Notes under the pieces: generated by a model | What the model was told of the DNA's origin: nothing | Database searches by the model: none | The model's input: only the letters and a program-made list of their open reading frames with translations | Assembly: GCA_950295325.1 (NCBI GenBank) | Contig: OX485803.1 | Location: 60,403,554-60,467,553, forward strand | From: Polytrichum commune | Lineage: Eukaryota > Streptophyta > Polytrichopsida > Polytrichales > Polytrichaceae | Length of the DNA stretch: 64,000 nt | Direction: 5' to 3' | In this document: piece after piece, positions 37,018-47,520 of the stretch | Layout: each line of letters begins with the position of its first letter | Position numbering within the stretch: the first letter of the stretch is position 1 | Made by a program: the position numbers and the translations under genes

Positions 37018-37067
37018 TTATTCCGCTTTGCCAACACAAGGGGACCTAACACTGTATAGATAGGTAA

Positions 37068-37609
37068 GGGTGAGTTTCCATGTAGGCCGCTCGCCCACTA
37101 GATTATAGAAAAGAGTGGTTCGGAGGTGTTCGCATGTACTTAAGCACAAGTTGCTATCTGACCACATTTTGGCAGTTCGCTAGAATGTGGAGGGCCATGG
37201 ACATGGGCCGCTAGACTTCCGTGCACCCACTAAAAAAACTCTAACCTACAAGTGTTGGTCACCGAAGATTTTTAAGACCGAGTTTAGAAGCAAAAGGAGC
37301 TTTTAACTCGGAGGAGGAGGTTACCAGATGGACACGGACCATTGGAACTCCATGCGCCCACTAAAGATTCTCTAACCTACAAGTGTTGGTCACTGAAGAT
37401 TTTAAAGACCAAGTTTAAAAGCAGAAGGAGGTTTTAACTTGGAGAAGGAGGTTAGCAAATGGACCCGGATTTGAGAAGAAGGGAGCAGCTAGTTGACACA
37501 TACGAACCGTACCCCACTAGACTCCCTCTACATTTGGGCAAGTTTGTCCTTATTCACACTAAAATCTAGTAGGTGAGCAACGTACATGGAAACTCACACT
37601 AAGCAACCC
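37068..37609. mobile_element. MITE-like element, 542 bp, with internal 130-bp duplication
   Basis: Ends are inverted: left GTGAGTTTCCATGTA then CTCGCCCACTAGATT, right AATCTAGTAGGTGAGC then TACATGGAAACTCAC. Flanks are TAA on the left and TTA on the right. Two internal direct repeats (about 37220-37350 and 37353-37480) share CTAACCTACAAGTGTTGGTC. Confidence 0.6.
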
Positions 37610-39711
37610 TTAAAGGTTTGAGAGGGTCTCAAGCCACGTCTCAAGCGGGCTTCATTTGGAGCAGTTAAAGTTATGTACACCTTCATAATTTTAGTTGAAC
37701 GTGTCAAAAGTAAGTCTATCTAAAAATTATCTCATTCATCAAAATCATGATTATAACTGGAGTAAGTATATGTGTTTGTGAATTGATTTATAGGGAGATT
37801 TGAGCTTGTAACCCATATTCAGATACACACCACATGTATCTAATTGCAACTCTCCCATATGATTTGATTTGGATTTCCTCATTTGAATACTGTGTGCTAG
37901 ACTTGGTCTCAGTACCATAGATTGAATAATAACATTTCGATATTTGTTGGGGGTTTATACAAATCTTGGTTTTTTATGGGTAAACTCATGTATTGTACAT
38001 TGACTCTCCAAAGTGAGTCAATGACTCTCTATATCAAATTTTACACACAATGTCATGCAAATGAAAATTAAGAACATATAACTTGTCACTTATGTAAGTT
38101 AATAGGCATAGTATGATGTAGGTTGAGTGATACACAACAATTTTGTCACTTCACGTGTGCTACACTCATGATGCAATAGGGCTATAACACTCAATTTCTT
38201 CCCCTCTGGTATTGCTCTCATGGGCAAAGAAAACCTTCACAACTGTAAGAGAATATGTCCTAAGAGACCACACTATTATTTAGGAGTGAGAGGAAGAACT
38301 ATAGGCAACGTTGTGAACTTATTCTTATAATTGAAGGTGAGTGATGAAAACAATTCCAAAACTTAGTCAATAAACCTAAGTTCATTCGAAATGCAATCTT
38401 TTTATTGTTGTTATAGTTTTTAAGTTAAAATTTATAAGGATGATAGCCATCTTGGTTGCGCATATGACCCAATTTATGGTTTGGCAAAAAGATCAATACT
38501 CTTTCATATATGGCTTCCCGAAATTTGTTGTTTTGCTAATCGACTCAGTTTTGAGAGTCAATGCATCTTCTAACTCATCTCTAACATAAAAATTTCTAAA
38601 GTAGTCAACATTCATTTATGTATTTATTTCCTCATGGCATTTGAATCTCGTGAAATATGTACATGCCATCCAATTTAGGTGAACATATTGTATGCAAAAA
38701 AAAAATTGGTTCTTTCTTTTAGCAAATTTGTGACAATAACTACATTGTACATCCACATTTGCATGGCCCATACTCGTCAACGTTGACTCATGTGCTTAAA
38801 TAATCTTGTGGTCACTAAGTAGAACCATAGAAGGATTATTGGGACACTTGCTACTACTCCATGGCATGTCATGGATACCATTATAACCAACACCGCATCT
38901 TGATTTTTGACACCACACTAAGGGTCACTTTTACACTTATGGTCAAGGGCACTGACCATGAAATTATGTGGGCCCTTGAAACATTTATACTACAGAATAT
39001 GGAATTTATTTTTTACAAACACATGCCTTTAAAACACACACAACTGGTGTCTCAACAAAATGATATTTCATCACTATCCTATACACGGGGAGGACTTCTA
39101 CACAACATGTTATGATATATAAGGGGTTGTGAAAAATTGAATTGTCATATTTTCCCGGTTTTATGTTAGACCCAATTCTTTGAGGTTGGCTTTACGCCAA
39201 ACCATGTCAAGCTCTAGAGTAAGTGAACTAGGACGGTCTTGACAATTTCCACCAATACAAGAATTTTGGTTTTAATGGCTATAACTTCTTAAGCTCCAAA
39301 GAAACGGAGTGTGTATGTGTTTTGGGGGAGGGGGGTATGAATGCATTCAAGCTCTAGTATGAAGGTGCCCCTTAGGCTCCAAGTTGTTTTGGATCCTTTC
39401 GACTACTTTGCATAGAATAGAATGCTTCATGCTTCATATTTATAAAGTACCGCCCTACCTAGGTGGCTTTGACGAGTATTATATCATTCAATAAAATACA
39501 TACTTTCTAATTTAAGACATCTAGAAATTCATCATGAGGAAATTTGATCAAAATTGGGTATTCAAGTTTGTCCAAATATATCTTTAGAAATAAATCGAAT
39601 CTTCAGATAGAGATTTGAAACCACCCCATGTAGGTCAGTAGTGGACTTTGGAAAATGTCTCACATTGATGGAATCCCCAAGTGTTTGGCATCAAAGAAGA
39701 TGGATTATTGA
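37610..39711. other. AT-rich stretch with one partial MITE end
   Basis: Near 38930 the motif AAGGGTCACTTTTACACTTA, followed by ACTGACCATG, resembles the left end of the PIF-type MITE at 36512. No matching right end was identified. Nothing else is recognised. Confidence 0.35.
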
Positions 39712-40214
39712 GGGGCGGTTTACACCATGGACCATGAACTCGTCCCACGGAAGATGCCTTATTATGCGGTACGAGTTCATGGTCTACATTTCATGGTTCG
39801 AGTTCTTAAAAATTTGATTTACAAAGCCGTTGGGCCCCTCACTGGGTGTAAACCGAATGTGGACCAAGAGGAATGACCATGCGGCAAGAAGTGGATGTGC
39901 TGATTTTTTTAATATAAGCCCGAAAAGGGCAGTTTTGGGAAAAAATGAAGTTTGACCATTTTATTGACTTCAATTTGCCCTCACTTGCCTACACATGCAT
40001 TCACTTATCTTGTCACTTAGTTTTTTCTTCTTTTCGCATTAAAGTTTGATCATTCTCTTGTCATCTCTTGGGCTTCAACTGTCTTCACTTCTTGTTAAAT
40101 GTGTCGAAGATGTGGCTTGCAAATCTTCTCACAACAATTTTTACAATAAAAATGAGCGATTCAATTTGTACATGTGACATGTAATTTACATGTGACATGT
40201 ACCTTGTGTTGTCA

Positions 40215-40312
40215 CTACACTAAATAGGATATTTAGTGTTTGGTTATATCTAATGTTGTTACCACCCAACCTTGCTCAACACTAAATTTCAATTCTTTGA
40301 TAATTAATGTTA
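40215..40312. mobile_element. Truncated copy of the 32085-32411 MITE
   Basis: CTACACTAAATAGGATATTT, followed by a TAATGTTGTTACCACCC block and an AACACTAAATTTCAATT block, matches the left part of the element at 32085. The right half is missing. Confidence 0.6.
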
Positions 40313-40408
40313 GAAGATTTCCCAGCGCGCTTCTTTTGACCACCCTGATCTACAGTCACTAAACGACTACGTATTTTTCTTTTTTGTTTTGCAACTGTAT
40401 TTTTTTTA

Positions 40409-40485
40409 AATTTTGGGGCGTGTAATATACCGTTGGAAAGGTATTTTCAAGACCTTTCCAACGGTATACTACACGCCCCCAAATT
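40409..40485. repeat. Near-perfect 34-bp-arm hairpin
   Basis: The arm starting TTTTGGGGCGTGTAATATAC and ending CGTTGGAAAGGT is followed by a 9-bp loop (ATTTTCAAG) and the complementary arm (ACCTTTCCAACGGTATACTA then CACGCCCCC). Only about one or two pairs mismatch. It could be the end-to-end relic of a tiny foldback element. Confidence 0.85.
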
Positions 40486-41005
40486 CCAAACATTGCAGCT
40501 GGTAGACCAAAAAAACAAATATGCACTTGAATTCTTGAGTTCTAGATGTCCCGCGTTGTTTGATGAAACACGTGTAAGCCGGTTTAAGGGGTAGGGCAAG
40601 ATAGTGCTAGTATGTCTCATGGGCTATAATATAATTAAGGTAGATAAAAGGTAGATTCTTTAAAAAATTCTTGAAATGGCATTTCTCTCACATGGGCCCT
40701 TGCCTTTTCCTACCATACCACCTCTCTTGCCTCTCTCAACGCAAAACCCGTTGGACCATGTCAGTGCATTTATTAGGCCTTAAAAATTATATTTTGGGGA
40801 TCTCAACCTCCATGGTCCCTCTGCCATTTTTTCCTTAGTTTAAACCTAAGTTGTCCCGGGACAACTCTAAGAGCCAATCAGCTGCCTTGCAGAGCCCTGG
40901 TCCAACTTCATGGTCCATAGTGTAAACCGCCCCTGAGAAGCGCCTTACGTAACATTCTCCAATGTCAAGCACATTTGAACGACCACAAAATCCGTACAAG
41001 TTTTA

Positions 41006-41577
41006 GGGCCCGTTTACACCATGGACCATGTAGTTGGACCATGGAAGATGGCCTTTTTTTAATGGTCCGACTTTCCGTGGTCTGATCTCTAAAAAAATCA
41101 ATCTACAAAGCCTTTGGGCCCCTCACTAGGTGTATACCGAACATGGACCAAGAGGAATGACCATGCACCAAAAAGTGAATGTGCTGATTTTTTTTAATAT
41201 ATGCCCCAAAAAGGTAAATTTGACGATTTTTTTCTTCAAAATTGACCATTCTTTTGTCTTCTCTTGTCTTCATCTTCTCTTCCTTAGAAAAAAGTATATT
41301 AAAAATCATTATAACAACATTGCTCTACCATAGGCCCTTGTTTTTTTTTTCTTCCACTAGAGCGATTTTTTTGCCTCTCCCACCACAAAATCCATTGGAC
41401 CATGTCAGTGGATAATGTAAGCTTTAAAATATGTCTTTCAGAGACCTCAAACTCCAAGATCACTCATACATTTTTTCCTCGGTGTAAACGAAAGTGGTCC
41501 TTGGATGAATTCAACAACCAACCACATGTTTCCCAAGGCCTTGGGACGACTTCGTGGTCCATGGTCTAAACAACCCC
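41006..41577. mobile_element. PIF/Harbinger-type MITE, 572 bp, TTA target duplication
   Basis: The left end GGGCCCGTTTACACCATGGA and the inverse of the right end (TCCATGGTCTAAACAACCCC) form the terminal repeats. TTA flanks both sides (41003-41005 and 41578-41580). It shares internal sequence (GACCAAGAGGAATGACCATG) with the larger element at 39712. Confidence 0.85.
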
Positions 41578-41580
41578 TTA

Positions 41581-43008
41581 GATGGGCACTTTGCACGTAG
41601 TGTACGAAATGGGGCCCTTAGGTGGACAACAACTTCGTCACGAGTATCTTATTAACCAATAATGCATATTACACTTGTCATCATTGTCCTTGCCGGTAGG
41701 TATACTTTGCACACTCATATCAATGCGGCAGGCCATTTCTCTTAGGGAGTTTAGACACTATTCACATCAAATAATGGAGATGCACTATACTTATCCGTAG
41801 AGTCCCCCAAAGAGAGATGAAAGCATGGGTTTGATCCTTCTTTGAGAAAACTTTCTATAAACAATTCGTTAGCTTGTCGTGTATTGGAGCCTATTTTGAA
41901 AGTTGGGTGAAACTTCTTGGATTTTTTACATTTTTTTTTACATGTTGAGCTTTGAAAGAATCTTGGGATCTGAAATAGGGTAAGGTATGCGGGTGTTACA
42001 AGGTTGTTTTTCTTAATAAGATCCTTAGATTTGATTGGTATGTGGTTTGATGAGGATCAAAGGGCAAACATCATGAAAGCATGTGTTTAAAAGGGATTGG
42101 AATGCGTCTTCAATTATTAAGCATTACTCTACACTCAATAGCAAACACAAATGGGAGGACATGTGTATCTAATTGAGAAATCAACAAACATGCACTTCAG
42201 ATAACCATAACTAAAGCATGGGAAGTATTATTTTTACTCATATTTTTGCATATATTTCACCATAGATTTGCTAATGCAACACGAGTTTTGTTATGTAAGT
42301 CTAATTAGTAGAGGTTGGAGAACATGAAAAAGGAACCAAATAACACCCACATGCCTTATGCGCATGGGACCCAATGTCCTAAATCCAAGACTAGCCTATA
42401 CAATGCTAGCTTGCCACACCCATCTTGGTAGGACAAACTAGAAAGCCGGTTTTTGATAGCCCGATACAACTTTTCGTGCATGAAAACTCGAGTGCTAAAA
42501 AAGTGTGAGGCCAAATCCACCACCCTTAAGCGTCCTAGTCCGGGTGATGACTTTGAGAATCACATTTATCTATTACAACATTGAACCATGTGCAAGGTAA
42601 TTTTCATGTTCGAATGAGCACGTATTGTCTCCCTCATTGTGCTTTATTAATGTTGGCCTCTTGGCTTGTGCTAGAGTTGGTTTCTTCAAGAGTCCAACCC
42701 GTAGCCTTGGCTACACACGCCTTCAAAGACTTTCCTCTTGAAACTCGGGTCCTAGCTGATGATTCTTCACTAGTGCTTGTTACCTCGTTGAGGCTATGAC
42801 TTGTCAATTCCATGAGGCACGAAAGTCTTTTATATCAGTGTTAAAAAACACTTCTACCACTTTTTATCGCCTCCTTTTCCATGATTTCCTCACAATTTCT
42901 TCTCACGTTCGCATGTTGATGCGGTCACTAACCAACTAACTTAGCCTAACAACCTAGTCTAATTAACTAATCTAACTAACTACCCTCTTAACTAGACTAA
43001 CTACAACC
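41581..43008. other. Intergenic stretch, nothing recognised
   Basis: A short open frame at 42581-42799 has no recognisable domain. ACTAACT-rich low-complexity DNA at 42930-43005 leads into the satellite array. Confidence 0.4.
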
Positions 43009-43519
43009 CAGCTTAAGGCCGAACAGTAACCAGCTTGACCGAACAGTAACCAGATTGGCCGAACAGTATCCCAGTTTGGCCGAACAGTAACCAGCCTGGC
43101 CGAACAGTAACCGGCTTAGCAGAACAGTAACCAGTTTAGCAGGGCAGCAACCAGCTTGGCAAAACAGCAACCAGCTTGGCCGAACAGTGTCCCAGTTTGG
43201 CCGAACAATAACCAGTTTAGCAGAACATAAGCCAGTTTGGCAGAACAGTAATTGGTTTGGCCGAACATTAACCAGCTTAGCAGAACAGAAGCCGGCTTAG
43301 CAGAACAGCAGCCGGCTTAGCAGAACAGCAACCAGTTTAGCAAAACAGCAACCAGCTTGGCCGAACAGTAACTAGCTTAGCATAACAGAAGCCAGTTTGG
43401 CATAACAGTAACTGGTTTGGCCGAACAGTAACCAGCTTAGCATAACAGAAGCCAGTTTGGCCGAACAATAACCAGCCTGGCCGAACAATAACCAGCCTGG
43501 CCGAACAGTAACCTAGCTT
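43009..43519. repeat. 20-bp tandem satellite, about 25 copies
   Basis: The consensus unit is GGCCGAACAGTAACCAGCTT, with variants such as TAGCAGAACAG and TTTGGCATAACAG. The unit is 20 bp, not a multiple of three, and no frame stays informative, so it is not a protein repeat. Similar neighbouring variants suggest local amplification. Confidence 0.9.
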
Positions 43520-45186
43520 AAACTCACAAAGTCAAGTACTAATAATCCAACGTAAATCTAAATGCTATAAATCTATATATCATGTGTCTAAACACCATAA
43601 ATCTAAATACTACAACCCTAAATGCTAGAAGTTGAACACTATGAGCTAGGCACTCGTTCCTAAATGCCTTAAATCAAACACTACATCTAACAATGTAAGG
43701 TTAACTTCAAGACTAAATGGCCTTGGCCCTCCACCTTGGAACCTTGCACACCCACGTGCAATCTTAAGCTCTAAGAGCTCACTCCCATTGGGAGGCATTG
43801 AGAGAGAGAGCTTAACTAACTAACTTCACTAAAAACTAATAACCCACACACGTGGTTCAAGCTCTTAAGAGCTTGCTCCCTTGAGAGCGCTTGATGGAGA
43901 GAGAGAAAAATGAGAGAGAAAACACCTTAAGTAGCAAAGAGGGGACGAGGGAGAGAGGGAGAGAGAGGTGAGGATAGGGTGAGAGGATTAGCACCCCCAA
44001 TCACAATCCTTTAACCTTCTCCTCCAAAGTAGGGACTAATCCCCTTCCACCAAGCTTCCTTCTTCCTAAACTACCAAGGTGGATCCAAAAGTGGGCATTT
44101 AACCCGCGGAGCTCACCTTGCTTCACCTTACCCCCTACTCACATAATCAAGGCATACTCTTATTGAATTCAACCTTGAAATAATCACACAACACATTCTA
44201 AAGCCTACACTTAAATCCACACCACACTTCACTCTTTTTATGTTTTGTGAATAATCATAATACATCAAAGTCAAACTAAAATTGGTTTCGAAGAGTTAAT
44301 CACCACATGTGGGCACCATTTTGGGCTCACAAAAAGCTTGGGTGATGTTGTGTTAATTCTCATAAACTTAGGGTTCGGGACTAAATCCATGGTTTCATAT
44401 GCTTTGCTTTGTGGAAAGGTCTACTGCTTCAAGTTCCTATAGAGTCCAAGTCTCCAACATGGTAAGTATGAACATCAAAAGCCATGCAACAATCATAGTT
44501 GATAACATACAATGTATGATCCCTTACATGGTCACTCTTCTTAATCACACACTCATATTGTAGAATGGGCATAAAAAAAAACATGTGTACGAGATCGAAC
44601 TACGTGCTAACAAAATAGGATCCATTCCAAATCCACGAGTTAACATAATTGAAAGGGCCTATGTGAACTTGTCAAGTGAAATACAACATTGACTTTGACC
44701 CCTCTAACTTTTGCATCTCAACTTTGGTATGCAAACTTGAATCAATAATCTTCGTGATCCAAAATTATCCACGAGTTAATTATACATGCAGTTGAAAGTG
44801 CTCACAATAAGACAACAAACCCTATTGTCCGGTCCCCCAAGACATACAATAAGCGATTACAAGAAGTGAGCGACAATCACTAAGTGATGAGTGAGGGTAA
44901 TTGTTTGGTACATTAGTTTGAATTGTAGCCGCAAAAGCATTGCTAGGGATTTTGTGGTCTCTATGTATGAACCCTATTATAGGGAAACCGAAAACATAGT
45001 GAACTCTATCATATAGGCTTTGACTGTTGTTTCAACTCTCTAAATAACATCAAAGACCCCACATCGGTATAGTGAGATTCAATTTGGATACATTGTCCCT
45101 CAATCTACGAGGGATTTGTTTCTAATAGAACTCTTTTATACGGATGGACGAGATTACATAGACACCACAAACTTCAAGTTGTGTGG
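43520..45186. other. Intergenic stretch with GA-rich runs
   Basis: (GA)-rich segments at 43800-43815 and 43895-43980. Nothing else is recognised. Confidence 0.4.
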
Positions 45187-45400
45187 AATTCGTTTGCATA
45201 CGAGCTTACCTCTCATCCATCCATAGTAAACACTTGACTCTTGTCATATCGAATCGATTCATATTGAATGTGTTTGGTTACATTAATGAAACTAATTTTG
45301 GTGTCAAATGAACAATAATAGAAACCTTCACACTACGACCTAATTTAGGCCATTCATGGTGGATGAATGAGAGGTACACATGTATGTGATGATTCTATCT
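45187..45400. mobile_element. MITE family with ATGAGAGGTA ends, copy 3
   Basis: Left GCATACGAGCTTACCTCTCA then TCCATCCAT, right GGTGGATGAATGAGAGGTAC. It contains TTTTGGTGTCAAATGAACAA, which matches the interior of copy 1 at 35471. Confidence 0.55.
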
Positions 45401-45737
45401 TGTCATAATGGATTGATTATGATTGAATTATGTACTTTCATCATGCGTAAGTTTGATTGATTACTTAGGCAGTGCCCAGGGAGATTCTTGGGCATAAGTG
45501 GTCAAGATTCTAGTGTTTCCAAGTCCGATTGGTTACATGTTGTGATCTTCCGGTTTTTCATTAATAACTTGAAGTATATTCCATTGATTCCTCTAAAACT
45601 ATGGGTAATTTTCCTAAAGTCTTGAACTTCAATTGGTTGTCTCAATAGGTTCATTTGTAACTAGTGGTCGGTTCTCCCTATTCATTCATTGTACATAAAT
45701 ATAATTGCTCTCATTGTCAAGTGCTATGTCTTAGGGC

Positions 45738-45980
45738 CGGGGATTCGTGGCACTCACTAAAAATCATCCGTGCGGATGAAAAAAACACAAGAATCATCTA
45801 AATGGCTATTTTTGGGCAATTTGATTCCGGAAATAGAGTCAAAGGCCCCGAATTAGTCTAGTGATGTCACATTTGAATGAATTGGCCCTCGACCCCATAG
45901 GGGGGCTTTTTTTATTGGAGCCACTTCATCCATGATATCTTGGATGGATGATTTTTACTAAGTGCCACGAATCCCCAACC
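45738..45980. mobile_element. TIR element, 243 bp, flanked by a 12-bp direct repeat
   Basis: The ends carry GGGGATTCGTGGCACT then NANTAAAAATCATCC, inverted. ATGTCTTAGGGC is present exactly on both sides (45726-45737 and 45981-45992). A duplication of 9-12 bp would fit a Mutator-like non-autonomous element. The terminal 1-4 bp of the two ends do not match perfectly. Confidence 0.75.
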
Positions 45981-46091
45981 ATGTCTTAGGGCATCTTGTA
46001 CCTACGTGCCATTATGTATCTATTTGCTTGCTTGTATCGTGGATATGGATTCAATCTCCACACTTCCTTCTCATGAGTGTCCATGGACTTG

Positions 46092-46160
46092 AGGGCCACT
46101 TCACACACGAGCCAAGGGCCGTGACCATGTTATTGTGAGGGCCTTGACTCTCATCCAAAG
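46092..46160. mobile_element. Solo end of the 36512-type PIF MITE
   Basis: GGGCCACTTCACACACGAGC followed by AAGGGCCGTGACCATG matches the terminal repeat of the element at 36512-37017. No opposite end was identified before GCN1. Confidence 0.5.
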
Positions 46161-46393
46161 GTCATATCAATTGTCTTTAAGGTCCTTAATTTTGATATAG
46201 TCTCCCGGAATTTGTGTTAGGCCTATCTCTTGGAGGTTGGCCACACGTAATTTTCGACAAATCATGAAACATTATTCATAATTTGTTAGTAGAAATCCAT
46301 GTAGACTTTTCATTTAGGATAATGTTTGTTTTGAACCCTTAGGCGTTCACCTTCTAGTATGAAGCGAACTTGGATAATCCCACTAAGGTCAAC

Positions 46394-46396
<3 letters not shown>

Positions 46397-46438
<42 letters not shown>
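46397..46438. repeat. (TC)21 microsatellite
   Basis: An uninterrupted 42-bp dinucleotide run. Confidence 0.98.
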
Positions 46439-46441
<3 letters not shown>

Positions 46442-46643
46442 CGAGTGTAATCATAAATACTCATGCACAATCTACTAATCATGTGAGTGTGGGCACAAAA
46501 CAAGAGGGTGTATGCATTGAGCTATAGGATCTTGACATCAAGAGCTTAGAGAGGTAGAACACTTGATTATATGCATTATTTGTATGAAATAGTTGTGTGC
46601 ACTAACAAGTTTGGAATTCTTAATTCCGTTGTAGAACACAATT

Positions 46644-46720
46644 GTAGATATGGTGTATAACACATATGTAGATGTGGTGTATAACACATATGTAGATGTG
46701 GTGCATAACACACTCTACAA
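46644..46720. repeat. 24-bp tandem repeat, three units
   Basis: Units at 46644, 46668 and 46692 have the consensus GTAGATGTGGTGTATAACAC then ATAT. A fourth, decayed unit follows. Confidence 0.9.
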
Positions 46721-47282
46721 ATTTGGTGCATAAACAATAACAAATCTCGTTTGTAGAACACATTAGATGATATGATGCATAATCGAGGAAATGGGAGCAA
46801 GGAACATTCCAAATGTCTGAAGAGGGTTTGTGGCTTGAAGGATGACTAACGTCATTAGAGTTGACTCCATCTATTGTTCCGCCCAATCATGCAAGCTGCA
46901 AGCAGTAGTGTGAGTAGGACTAGTAAATTATAGTTTGGGCACTAACGCGTGGGCTAAGGGTGGCGGATTCTTAAGCAAACATAGCTCTAGGGGTGCTTTA
47001 GTGTCCAACAATAAAATGTTGTCAAATTACTTAACGTGCAACTCTTGTTATGTGGGCCCTCATAATATAACAATTGAATGTTCAAAAAACTGTACAAGGA
47101 GACTTATATTTAGATTGAACTCCTATCATCTGATTGTTGTATTTTGAAAGCCCATGTTGATGAGGAATGTTGTAAAACGTTGACGTTCATTTTAATTATT
47201 TATTTTTGCATGGGGCAAACCCCATGAGGAATGGAACCCAAGACCGGTCCTTTCCTCACGTGCTCCCCATCCCATTGCCATG

Positions 47283-47307
47283 AACCCTAAACCTCCGAAC
47301 CCTAAAC
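47283..47307 (+). promoter_or_regulatory. Double telo-box upstream of GCN1
   Basis: AACCCTAAAC occurs twice, 15 bp apart, about 215-240 bp before the GCN1 ATG. In plants the telo-box (AAACCCTAA) is common in promoters and leaders of translation-machinery genes. Site II-like words TGGGCC (near 47051) and AGCCCA (near 47150) lie upstream. The transcription start is not known, so these could be promoter or 5' leader. A CT-rich leader-like stretch follows. Confidence 0.6.
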
Positions 47308-47520
47308 CTTTCGCCTTTGCTCTCGTGATCTCTCTGCCTCCTCGCAGGCCTCGCCTGATCGCTCGCCTGCCTCGCGCAATCTCCAATTATTCACACCAAG
47401 TCGCAGAGCTGGCCATCTCTTTGCAATTTTCGATTCAGTGGAGCGAGTTTGTTTATCTGTTCGAAGGTCTGGGTGCTGTGGTTTGCGGATGCGAATGCGA
47501 GTGTAAAGCGAGAAGAGGTG

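Larger units (their letters stand above)
39712..40933. mobile_element. TIR element, 1,222 bp, TGA target duplication, with nested insert
   Basis: The left end GGGGCGGTTTACACCATGGA and the inverse of the right end (TCCATAGTGTAAACCGCCCC) match closely over about 30 bp and continue into ACCATGAA. TGA flanks both sides (39709-39711 and 40934-40936). The interior aligns with the smaller relative at 41006-41577 on both sides of an extra block (roughly 40.15-40.65 kb) that carries a hairpin and a partial second MITE. Confidence 0.75.

Noticed and set aside
43009..43519. CRISPR array
   Set aside because: Repeats are contiguous with no unique spacers, and the DNA is plant nuclear.
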